64,000 nt of DNA, taken from Zea mays. Lineage: Eukaryota > Streptophyta > Magnoliopsida > Poales > Poaceae. Positions within the stretch are counted from its first letter, which is position 1. Each line of letters starts with the position of its first letter. Under the pieces are notes generated by a model. The model was not told the origin of the DNA. It worked only from the letters and a program-made list of their open reading frames with translations, and ran no database searches. Both the position numbers and the translations under genes were made by a program. Positions 44,483 through 54,518 of the stretch are shown piece by piece. Where the stretch lies: positions 13,220,434 through 13,284,433 of the forward strand of contig NC_050099.1 in assembly GCF_902167145.1 (NCBI RefSeq). Direction: 5' to 3'.

Positions 44483-46268
44483 TCAGTCTGAATCACAATC
44501 TATGAGTAACTCATCTTCGGAGTCATCTGTCGCGCAATCCTCAACGACAACCTCATTCCACTTGCTGCATTGTCCTGCATCACACTTGTCACCAGTTCTC
44601 TTGTAATAATTGGCTTCTGCTTCATCTGCAGCGTGGGAGAATAGCTCATCCTCAGCCTCAGCCTCATCAGACTTCTTCTTGTAATAAGCCGCCTCTACCT
44701 CTTCGGCCGCCTGAGACATAAACTCATCCTCTTCCTCTTGAGCACGTAATCCTGCCTCAGCTAGTGCGATGAGCTCACTCAACCTTGATGTGTCGTCCTC
44801 CTCTTCTTCATGTAATCCTGCCTCTGCGAGAGCGATAAGCTCACTCAATCTAGATGTGTCGTCCTCCTCCTCCTCCATCAGCTCAACCATCGCCATTTTA
44901 TCCTGAACATATCTCGCATGCGCCTCATCGGCCAAATAGTTTACGCCACTTCCAATCTCTGCAAATATAATGAGCAAAATAAGTTAGCAAAGTCAAGATA
45001 AATAAATTGTACTAACATAATTATAATATCATTTATCTCACTCACTTCCCTTGAGGCGATCAGCAAGATTATCCAACATCTGTTTCTCGGTTTGAGCCGC
45101 TTCCCATTCCCTTGCATCCTGTGCTCTCTTCTCATTTGCCGCCTTCAACCTCCTATACTCTGCACGCTTCGGGCTATCATAAAAGGCAGATTTTGCTTCC
45201 CTACGCATGTCGCATATGCGATCGTTAATGTACGAATCGACGAGCCAAGATCCACAACACATCTTCTATCCCATTATTCTCTTGGACTCTATTGTGCGCA
45301 TCACCTCTCCTTTGTCGTCGTAACTCTCCCAACTGCATTTCCTTGTCTCCTACAAAAAAATAGTAAGTACCGCTATAACATTATAGCTGGTGCAAAAACA
45401 AAAATACCAACCTCATCGTAATCGACCATATGTCCACAAAAATATCCAACACCAAGCTCGGAAGGAACTAATCCATACTTAGCTTCAATACCACATTTGC
45501 AGAGTATTGGATCAAATTTCACCTCTTCTTCCGCCCACTGATTGTATCTCTTTTCCTTTACCTCTGGCTCTGGCCAATGGGACAAAGGACCATACAACCA
45601 CTCTCTGAAACGACACTTACGCCACCCGTATGGCTGCAGGAGAAAAAATTAGTAATTTATTGTAAATAATAACTAGTTCATAAATTTAGCGTATCGATGG
45701 GCTCACATAATCAATGTTCGGACAACAGAACTGCTTCTCATAGGCTTCATCGATGACAGCACGGTCTCCACAATCGCATCGAGGCGGTGAGTCCATCCGT
45801 CTTTCTGTTGCTACCTCCTTCTCCGCATTCGTCATTGGTGGAGGATTCGGGGGAGGAGGTACCCAACGCTTAAAACGCTCATGACTAGTCCTTCCACTCA
45901 ACCAATTAACGAAAAGAAGATATCGAGGGTCAAATTTATCAGGACCGTCGATCCACTGGAAAAAGAAACACCTCTGATGCCCTAAAATAATGGAAAGGAA
46001 GCACTATTACACATCTACAAAATAATGAATGCGAACAAAATTAAGTGACAAGTCATAAGCTACGTACGTCCAAACCGCCACAAAGGTAGTAGCAGCGAGC
46101 AGCCGTGTCTGGATGTTGTGATTGATGTACCCAAGACAGTCTGCCACAGTCACAGATAGGCACGGGGAATTCAGGAGGAACAAGAGCATCCTTACTAGAT
46201 ACGTCCGGATATAACTCCCGAGGACGACCTCTCTTCTGCCACAACGCCTCTCGGTACATGTCTTTCAT
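44483..46268 (-). pseudogene. MULE-borne gene with three GRF-like zinc modules and an acidic tail
   Basis: Five exons on the minus strand: 46268-46068, 45982-45707, 45633-45412, 45349-45046, 44958-44483, each with GT/AG borders. The first three exon junctions join repeated C-x-C-G ... C modules: ICDCGRLSWVHQ ... CYYLCGG then RCFFFQWIDG; RCDCGDRAVID ... FCCP then KCRFREWLYGP; LCKCGIEAKYG ... YFCGH then KCSWESYD. This spacing resembles GRF zinc fingers, which bind single-stranded nucleic acid. Exon four is coiled-coil-like (AEYRRLKAANEKRAQDAREW). Exon five is acidic with a duplicated TSRLSELIALAEAGL. In-frame TAG at 45266-45268 breaks it. The family match is inferred from spacing; the role in the element is unknown. 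Confidence 0.68.
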
Positions 46269-46438
46269 CTAATAAACGATTATAATTATCACTTGTACCT
46301 AATATGCTTTATAATAAGTTTACACAAACTAATAATCGAAATGATAATATAATAGGTTTATACAAACTATTAAACTATCAAACTATGAAACTAACAACCC
46401 AATATACAAAACGAATTAGTTGGGCACCATACCTTGGT

Positions 46439-46510
46439 CTACGAAGTGAACCAACTCAAATCTTTGAATCCAGCAAATTTTGACGAAGTTTGGAAATGAG
46501 AGGAAATGTG
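46439..46510 (-). other. Probable untranslated first exon of the zinc-module gene
   Basis: Minus-strand sequence downstream of the TATA box ends in ACCAAG followed by GTATGG (donor at about 46438); the acceptor TTATTAG abuts the ATG at 46268. No ATG lies in frame in this exon. Confidence 0.45.
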
Positions 46511-46535
46511 CTGCTCTCGGCCAGCTGTGCGGCCG

Positions 46536-46543
46536 TTTTTATA
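46536..46543 (-). promoter_or_regulatory. TATA box of the zinc-module gene, at the inner edge of the MULE right TIR
   Basis: Minus strand reads GCCTATAAAAACGG. The box is next to the terminal inverted repeat, so the repeat probably serves as promoter, as in Mutator elements. Start of transcription is expected near 46507. Confidence 0.6.
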
Positions 46544-46805
46544 GGCATTCGTAGCTCGGCACCAAGATCTGTGGCGCTAAGCTACGAGGCCGCGTCGCCC
46601 CCACGTCGGTGCCAGGTCAGCCCTAGGCGCAGGTAGCCGTTGCTGCCACGTCATAGCTCGGCGCCATATGCTGTGGCGCCGAGCTGTGTTACCTCGGCGC
46701 CACAGCCTATGGCGCCGAGCATCGGGTCCAGACGTGAAAATAAAATTTCTGGGGGTCCAAACGTAAATTTGTGTCACAAAAGGGGCTAAAAAACAAAAAA
46801 TTCGG
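46540..46805. repeat. MULE right terminal inverted repeat
   Basis: Ends CAAAAAATTCGG. Contains three GGCGCC-type palindromes (46551-46586, 46655-46685, 46693-46719), compared with two in the left repeat. Alignment with the left end is good near the terminus and looser inward. Confidence 0.82.
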
Positions 46806-46814
46806 GCGTTGGGA

Positions 46815-47590
46815 CTTGACTGAGGGACCGAAGTCGCTGGGTGACTAGCCGCAATGGCTGACACCTAGGATACACATCGGCGCGAGGATGTGGCAGAGCG
46901 TGCCGTATTGCGGGCGCGGTCGAGGACTGGTGGGACATGTGTCCAGGGCGCGGGCATGCACATGCGGTGCACTACTCGTGTGGTTTGGTGGTTGATCCTC
47001 GAAAAACCACCCAGCACTACGGACAATGGGTTTTCGATCGAGTTTGGCCTCAAAACTCGTCGATGGCGGTTTTGACAGGAATCAGAGGTGGCACATGGCG
47101 TCATCGCGAAGGGTGCGTCAAAGCGAAGCAACTTTGTGTGGAGTGCGTGGTTGTCATATCAAAATACCAGGAGTTGGTCTATTTTGCTCCGGCTAAGTGG
47201 ATAGGCTCTATGTATCTAGGGGTAATTTAGAAAGTAGTAATAACCCTGTATAAATAGAAGGGTGGGCTAGGTGTTTCAGCCATCTTTTTGACATACACAT
47301 TAGTCTTTTGTTTAGAAAACCCTAGCTTGCATTCCCTAGTTGATCATGTGATCCACAGATGCTATGAACCTTCGTGTCTATGTTTTGTAATATTCATCTA
47401 TTAATCCGAGGAAGGGTAGCTGGTATCACCCACGGCTTTGGTTGGCTCTCAATCTCAGTTTTCATTATTGCTAAAATTTTGAGTCTCTTTGCTCTTGTGT
47501 TCTTCCCTCCTCTCTTGTGGATTTGTGAAGAACCTTCGAGTTCTTATTGTTTGGGTGTTGCTGGGGATTGATTTGTGGGGAGATAAAGTC
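46815..47590 (+). other. LTR-like flank right of the MULE
   Basis: No coding gene. TATAAATAGAAGGGTGGGCT at about 47249-47268 looks like a core promoter on the plus strand, followed by CT-rich leader-like DNA. It could be part of an old LTR, but no defined ends or second copy are present. Confidence 0.35.
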
Positions 47591-47591
47591 T

Positions 47592-49975
47592 TTAGATCAC
47601 TGCGTACACATAGTTAGTGTTGTTCTTATTCGTAATGGTAGTAGGAGTGTCATCCACAAGGTACACAATGAAATCATCAACAAAGGATTTTTCAACCCTT
47701 TGTCTCTTGGTCCTTTTAGGAACATCATTGGCATCCTCCTCTAGGACACTCACATGTGATTGTTCAAAGATCTCAATAGGTGTGTTATGTTCAGGAGTTA
47801 TCTCAGAAGAATATCTAGAATTGCTATGAATGTCTTTCATTGGAAATATGTGTTCAAAGAAAGTAGCATCATGAGATTCCATAATAGTATCTACATACAC
47901 ATCAGGAACTTCAGTTTAACTACTAAAAATCTATAAGCTATACTATAGGAAGAATAACCTAGAAAGACACAATACACTGTCCTTGTTCCAAGCTTTCACT
48001 TTTTATTAATTGGTACATTGACTTTCGCCATGCACCCCATGTGCGCAATATGAAAGTGATGATTTTCTCTCAACCCACTTCTCATAAGGGGTTTTATCTT
48101 CTTTGCCCATAGGAATTATATTTAGAACATGACACGAAGTCAGGACTCCCTCCCCCACCATGCCTTAGATAAACCATAGGTGTCTAATGTGGCATTCACC
48201 AAGTCAGTCAACATACGGTTTTTCCTCTCAGCAATCCCGTTTGATTCGGGTGAATAGGGAGGTGTCCTCTCATGAATAATGCCATGTTTCACACAGAAAT
48301 CATCAAAGTCTGGGAAAGTATTCACCACCACGATCTGACCTAAGACATTTGATCTTTCTCTATAGTTTGTTTTCAACTTTAGCCTTATAAATTTTGAAGT
48401 CGTCTAAAGCCTTATCTTTAATATTTAGCAAGTATACATAGCAAAATCTAGACACATAATCAATCGTGTGTCATGAAGTATCTCTTGCCACCTTTTGTCA
48501 ATACACCATTCATCCCACAAAGATCAGAATGTATGAGTTCTAAAGGTGCCAGGTGTCTCTCCTCAGCAGCCTTATGAGGCTTTTGAGGTTGCTTTGACTA
48601 CACACAACTATGACACTTAGAACCTTTGACTATGGTGATATTTAGAATTAAAATCATGGTGAAAATTCGAGACATAGATCCAAAATTAAAATGATACAAA
48701 CGGGAATGCCAAATACTAGCAAGATCATCAACATTAGTGCAAATATGGTTCACAGACTTATTATTGAAATCTAATAGAGAAAAGCGGAATAAGCTTCCGC
48801 AGTCATAGCCTTTACCAATAAATTGTCTAGACTTAGACACAACTATTTTATTGGACTCCAAAACTACCTTAAACCCATCTCTACATAGAAGGGTTCCGCT
48901 AACAAGTTTCTTATGCATAGAAGGGACATGCCACACGTTCTTCAGCTGCACGATCTTTCCTAAAGTAAAATTATGATCCACCATGCCAATGCCATGAACA
49001 GAACCATTTGACCCATTCCCCATTAGGACGGAGGAATCCCAGGCACCCTGATAAGAAGAGAACAAATTAGTGTCAAAACACACATGAACATTAGCACTAG
49101 TATCAAGCCACCAACTAGGTGATTGAAATACTGGGAAGATGAAAGGTAGATTACCATACCCTTTGTCTCCCTCATTGCTAGCGACCACTGTGTTGACATT
49201 GTCGTTTTTGCCACGACGATCTGCTCGATCAGGACAGTCCTTGGCAAAATGACCCGTCTCACCACACGCAAAACATGTCACTTCAGCCTTATTCTTCTTC
49301 TTGAAGTTGGTAGTTTTGTTGGGCTTGTTAGATTTTGTCTTTCCTTTGCCCTTGTTGTGGTTCTTCTAAACCATGTTGGCGCTGGAGTGGCCCTCGCCTT
49401 CTTTAGAACCCGTGTCCTTAGCCTGAGCTTTCTCTTCATCCAGAGATGCTATCGGATTTTTCAACTGATATCTTCTGTCTCTTATGCTTAAGAGATGTGG
49501 CAAAGTTCCTCCATGTAGAAGGCAGTTTTGTAATAACACACCCAGCCACAGATCGGTCAGGTAGGACAATCTTAAGTTGGTCGAGCTCCTTGGCAATACA
49601 CTGTATTTCATGAGCTTGCTCAACAATAGAGTGATTATTAGCCATCTTATAACCATGAAAGCTCTCCATGAGATAGGTCACTACCAGCATTAGATGCACC
49701 ATACTTAGTAGTAAGTGCATCCCACAAGTTCTTCCTGTCAGTGTGTTCATATTCGCATCAACCAGACGGTCCTCAAGGACGCTAAGATCTGCTCCCGTAA
49801 AGATAGTATTAGCCTCATCGTACTTCTTGTCCTCTTCAGGAGTCAGTCTGCCCTCAGGTTTACCTTTACTAACATGGAACACATTCATAACAGTAAGCCA
49901 GAGTGACCTTGACTTGCCACCTCTTAAAGTGCATATTTCTGGATTCAGCGCATCGACAAAACTAGCCATAGTTAA
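47592..49975 (-). pseudogene. Ty1-copia relic on the minus strand, lacking reverse transcriptase
   Basis: Reading leftward: Gag (49969-49436, MASFVDALNPE ... LPSTWRNFATSLKHK), zinc knuckle CFACGETGHFAKDC (about 49273-49232), protease with WWLDTSANVHVC where DTGA is expected, pre-integrase region (IWHSRLYHFNFG), and part of integrase (HGIIHERTPPYSPESNGIAE, 48290-48225). A degraded linker before RT (VYLVDDTPTTI) ends near 47600. Frames are broken by many stops and indels. Reverse transcriptase, RNase H and the 3' LTR are absent, so the element was truncated at its 3' end. This is an old copy, much more decayed than the nested elements. Confidence 0.82.
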
Positions 49976-50330
49976 ACCAGGAAATTGTATACAATAAGGT
50001 TTTTTGGATTGTTGAGAAATTAGATATTTTTTAGATTAAATTTCGAATATAAATCATAACCAACAATAAATAATCTAGGCGTCTGTTCCACAACAAGTAA
50101 CCTAATAGGTTACCTAACACCATAATATATAAATGCATCACACCTCTACTATAATAGATAAACCAAAGTATGAGGTCAAATCAGATGATGTGTACTGATC
50201 AAACATACTGGTAGATGACGCTGGTGGAATCAGTAGGGTCGACGATGTCAAAGCAGCAAGGTCGACGACAAGATCGCGAGCAGTCGTGTGAGGACACTTC
50301 CCAAAAACCTTATTCGCCCTCCTTGGTGTA
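49976..50330. other. Upstream region of the copia relic, no clear LTR boundary
   Basis: AT-rich leader-like DNA to the right of gag. A primer-binding site of the TGGTATC type was sought on the minus strand and not found. Confidence 0.4.
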
Positions 50331-51003
50331 GGATCTCAAAGGTGACGGGTTCCGGAGACATGCTCTCTCGATCGTAGATGCATGTCGTTGGTCAGGATGA
50401 AGAGAACTACAATGGCGGTGTAGATGTGAGCAGAGGCAAAACCTAACTTGTGTTGAAATGAGTTTGGCGTTGGCTGTAAGGCACCTTATATAGGGCCGTG
50501 ACGACGAAATGATAAGCACCCTCGATCTGATCTGCACGTTATCCATGAACCGATAGACTCGTGTTCCGATAACAACTCAGATTCTTATCGCGATCAGATA
50601 GTACTCTAGACTTAACAACTAAGCAACCAAAAAATAAAACAACAAAAGGAAGTCGTGCCCCCACAAGGATCTCAAAGGTGACAGGTTCCGGAGACCTGCT
50701 CTCTCGATCGTAGATGCACGCCGTTGGTCGGAATGAAGAGAACTACGATGGCGGTGTAGCTGTGAGCAGAGGCAAAACCCTAACTTGTGTTGGGATGAGT
50801 TTGGCGTTGGCTGTAAGGCGCCTTATATAGGGCCGTGACCGCGAACCGATAAGCACCCTCGATCTGATATGCACGTTATCCACGAACCGATAGACTCGTG
50901 TTCCGATAACAACTCAGATCCTTATCGCAATTGGATAGTACTCTAGACTTAACAACCAAGCAACCAAAAAATAAAACAGCAAAAGGAAGTCGCGCCCCCA
51001 CAA
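50331..51003 (-). repeat. Two tandem 336-bp units, each with a minus-strand TATA box
   Basis: Units 50331-50666 and 50667-51003 both begin GGATCTCAAAGGTGAC and contain CTTATATAGGGCCGTGAC, which is CCCTATATAAG on the minus strand. They differ at scattered positions. They lie upstream of the minus-strand copia gag and probably represent its 5' LTR promoter region, tandemly duplicated. Confidence 0.75.
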
Positions 51004-51361
51004 GACAAGGGGCCGGATTTTGGCAGGCCAGGCCAGGCCAGGCGAGTGAGCGCATGTGGTTCTCCACACTCTCTCCCCTCATACATGACTTGGTGAGTGA
51101 GTGTAACCTACATATTTAAACTAATTTCACTCTACTTGGACTAGCAATATGAGACTATTTGTTCCACCATTCCTTTGTCATAGCTATACATGGGCTTTTG
51201 AGATTTTTTTAAGATTTAATTGAATTTCACAATTGGGTCTAGCCCATAAATCCAGCACTAGGGACTAATGTTGAGTCACTAAAGTTTATGAGTGTGATTA
51301 AAGGAACCGCACACTCTATTTATGTCTCTCCCTATATTGCTCGTGTTATAGAGTAAAGTTT
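51004..51361. other. Flank before the second Huck-like element, no gene seen
   Basis: Starts with a short GGCCA tandem (about 51022-51042). AT-rich otherwise. The last five bases, AGTTT, would be the left target duplication of the next element; its partner is outside the window. Confidence 0.5.
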
Positions 51362-53148
51362 TGTCGGGGACCATAATTAGGGGTACCCTCAAGACGCCTA
51401 ATTCTCAGCTGGTAACCCCCATCAGCATAAAGCTGCAGAGGCCTGATGGGTGCGATTAAGTCAGGGATCAGTCCATACGAGCGACTCGATCACGCCTCGC
51501 CCGAGCCTAGCCTCGGACAAGGGCAGCCGACCCCGAGAGATTTCCGTCTCGCCCGAGGCCCCCCTTTAACGGCAGACACATCTCCGGCTCTCCCGAGGCC
51601 TTGCCTTCTCTCAGAAGCAACCCTGACTAAATCGCCGCACCGACCGACCGAGTCGCAGGAGCATTTAACGCAAAGGTGGCCTGACACCTTTGTCCTGACG
51701 CGCGCCCCCCGGCAGAGCCGAAGTGACCGCCGTCACTTCGCCGCTCCACTGACCGGTCTGACAGAAGGACAGCGCCGCCTGCGCCACTCCGACTGCAGTG
51801 CCACTTGACAGAGTGAGACTGACAGGCAGTCAGGCCCTGCCAAAGGCGCCATAGGAAACTCCGCTCCGCCCGACCCAGGGCTCGGACTCGGGCTAAGCCC
51901 CGGAAGACGGCGAACTCCGCTCCGCCCGACCCAGGGCTCGGACTCGGGCTAAGCCCCGGAAGATGGCGAACTCCGCTCCGCCCGACCCAGGGCTCGGACT
52001 CGGGCTAAGCCCCGGAAGACGGCGAACTCCGCTCCGCCCGACCCAGGGCTCAGACTCGGGCTAAGCCCCGGAAGACGGCGAACTCCGCTCCGCCCGACCC
52101 AGGGCTCGGACTCGGGCTAAGCCTCAGAAGACGACGAACTCCGCTCCGCCCGACCCAGGGCTCGGACTCGGGCTAAGCCCCGGAAGACGGCGAACTCCGC
52201 TCCGCCCGACCCAGGGCTCGGACTCGGGCTAAGCCCCGGAAGACGGCGAACTCCGCTCCGCCCGACCCAGGGCTCGGACTCGGGCTCAGCCCCAGAAGAC
52301 GACGAACTCCGCTTCGCCCGACCCCAGGGCTCGGACTCCGCCCAGGCCTCTACCGAACAATCTCCGCCTCGCCCGACCCAGGGGCTCGGGCTCGGCCTCG
52401 GCCATGGAAGACAGACTCGACCTCGGCTTCGGAGGAGCCTCCACGTCGCCCGACCTAGGGCACAGGCCCGCCACGTCAACAGGAAGCGCCATCATCACCC
52501 TGCCCCGAGCCAACTCGGGCCGCAGAGAACAAGACCGGTGTCCCATCTGGCTCGCTCCGCTAGATAGGCAATGATGGCGCCCCGCTAGCCCTGTGACGAC
52601 GGCGGCTCTCAGCTCCCTTACGGAAGCAGGGGGACGTCAGCAAGGACTCAACCGCTCTGACAGTTGTCCCTCCGCCAGGCTCCGTTGCTCCTCCGACAGC
52701 CACGACATCACACCAGCAGTGTGCCAAGATCTCTCCGGCTGCCACATTGGCATGTACTTAGGGCGCTAGCTCTCCCTCCGCTAGACACGTAGCACTCTGC
52801 TACACCCCCATTGTACACCTGGATCCTCTCCTTACGCCTATAAAAGGAAGGACCAGGGCCTTCTTAGAAAGGGTTGGCCGCGCGGGGACGAGGACGGGAC
52901 AGGCGCTCTCTTGGGGCCGCTCGCTTCCCTCACCCGCGTGGACGCTTGTAACCCCCTACTGCAAGCGCACCCGACCTGGGCGCGGGACGAACACGAAGGC
53001 CGCGGGATTTCCACCTCTCTCACGCCCGTCTCCGGCCACCTCGCTCTCCCCCCTTCGAGCTCGCCCACGCGCTCGACCCATCTGGGCTGGGGCACGCGGC
53101 ACACTCACTCGTCGGCTTAGGGACCCCCCCGGTCTCGAAACGCCGACA
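51362..53148 (+). repeat. Huck-like 5' LTR (second element)
   Basis: 1,787 bp with TGTCG...CGACA ends. About eight full 56- to 57-bp tandem units lie at 51865-52325. TATA box at 52839-52846. Confidence 0.92.
51865..52325 (+). repeat. Tandem array in the second Huck-like LTR (about eight units)
   Basis: Units contain CCCGACCCAGGGCTCGGACT and GGAAGACGGCGAACTCCGCT. The array is longer than in either LTR of the first element (about five and three), accounting for the LTR length differences. Confidence 0.87.
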
Positions 53149-53208
53149 GTTGGCGCGCCGGGTAGGGGCCTGCTGCGTGCTGACGAACAGCTTCCCGTCA
53201 AGCTCCAG

Positions 53209-54518
53209 ATGGGCAGTCTCCGGCAACCTCTCCGGCCCGGGACGGTGCTCCGTTTCGGGAGTCTTGAGTTCATGTCCTTCGACGGCAGCTACGACATGAT
53301 ACTCCTTCCACCGCCGCGCGACAACGACAATGGCGGCTGACAACCCGCCCGCCGGCGGCGGAATCGACGACATCTTCCCCGCGCGGTGGAAGAACAACAT
53401 TCGAGCTCGCCCCGTCCTCTCCCCCGCCAACGGAGGAGGAGGCGGGGCAACCAAGGCCAAGCGGGAGGCCGCGCTTCGTCGGCTGTCGAGCGAATCGACG
53501 TCCCCAGCGCCCCAACGGAGGGCACGCCGGGCGTCAACCTCACGTTCGAGACGAAGGCGAGCGCCGTCCCCCTGCGACACGCCAATCCTGAGCAAGTGGA
53601 CGACGCCAGCGCGCTCGCGGAGAGCTTGCAGGACGTCGCCCTCGTACCTGAGACGACGGTGCAACCAGTCCCCGACGTGACTATGTCGCTCCTCGTCGAC
53701 CAAAAGGTACCGACTGATTCCCATCTTACGTCATTTCGACTCGGCCTCAACCCGCCTAGCGACCTTGCTTTGGCGGGCGCTCTCGTTGAGGCGAGTGCAA
53801 CCCCTCTGGGGTTTTGTATGCGGTCGCCTTGGGACCGGTTGACGGACGTCTCGACCTACGGGCCCTCTGGGTCCGAGGAAGACGGCGATCCCAGCATCTG
53901 TTGGGATTTCTCCGGATTTGGCAGCCCCAGTGCCATGCGGGACTTTATGACCGCATGTGACTACTGCCTCTCCAACTGTTCCGACGGTAGCCGCAGCCTT
54001 GACGACGAGGACTGCGGCCCAAGCCGCGAATGTTTCCACGTCGAGCTAGGGGATCCCTCCGAAGGCAACCATCTCGGCATGCCGGAGGACGGTGATCCTC
54101 CTAAGCCGGTGCCTCGCGCCGACATCCTGCGGGAGCTAGCTGTGGTCCCCGTTCCGGCGGGGGGTCACGACCCACAGCTCGAGCAAGTCCGCGGGGCGCA
54201 GGCCAGGCTCGACGAGGGAGCAGGAGCGCTTGAGCCGATCCGTCGGGACGTCGGGCAGGTATGGGCGGGCCAACCCCCGGCCGGAGAAATACGTCACCTG
54301 CCCCAAGGTTTCCAGCACCGCGTCGCCAACGACGTCAGGGTCAGACCGCCACCCGCATCCAGTGGGGTCGGTCAGAACCTGGCAGCCGCAGCGATGCTCC
54401 TCCGCGCGATGCCGGAGCCATCAACCACCGAGGGTCGGCGAATCCAGGGAGAGATCAAGAATCTCCTGGAAGGCGCTGCGGTCCAACGGGCCGAGAGCTC
54501 TGCCTCCCGAAGGCAGGG
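53209..54518 (+). pseudogene. Huck-like Gag N-terminal part, truncated by insertion
   Basis: Starts at ATG 53209 (MGSLRQPLRPG) in the same position as in the first element and stays in one frame to 54518, apart from TGA at 53338-53340. The first element has CGA at the matching codon. It includes the low-complexity N-terminus, DRLTDVSTYGPSGSEED, ACDYCLSNCSDGSRS and the linker before the gag core. At 54518 the frame runs into the chromovirus LTR. The two Huck copies are useful as mutual references: stops at 27013 and 27751 in the first are sense codons here. Confidence 0.85.

Larger units (their letters stand above)
24379..46805 (+). mobile_element. Mutator-like element (MULE) with transposase, PMD and GRF-like genes
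   Basis: Ends CCGAATTTTTTG ... CAAAAAATTCGG are exact inverted repeats and are flanked by the 9-bp duplication GCGTTGGGA (24370-24378, 46806-46814), the size made by Mutator transposases. The long terminal inverted repeats (roughly 220-260 bp) contain GGCGCC-centred palindromes. Inside are a mudrA-type transposase, a plant-mobile-domain gene in the same direction, and a convergent zinc-module gene. A Huck-like gypsy occupies 24971-38615, so the MULE itself is about 8.8 kb. All three genes carry frameshifts or stops, so this copy is probably immobile on its own. Confidence 0.9.
51362..54518 (+). mobile_element. Second Huck-like gypsy element, left part only
   Basis: 5' LTR, primer-binding site and the first 1.3 kb of gag, then interrupted at 54518 by a chromovirus. 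The remainder should lie beyond the chromovirus, outside this window. Sequence is close to the first Huck-like element, but the LTR has more tandem units. Confidence 0.88.

Noticed and set aside
51865..52325. CRISPR-like regular repeats
   Set aside because: Contiguous tandem units without unique spacers, in a plant LTR.
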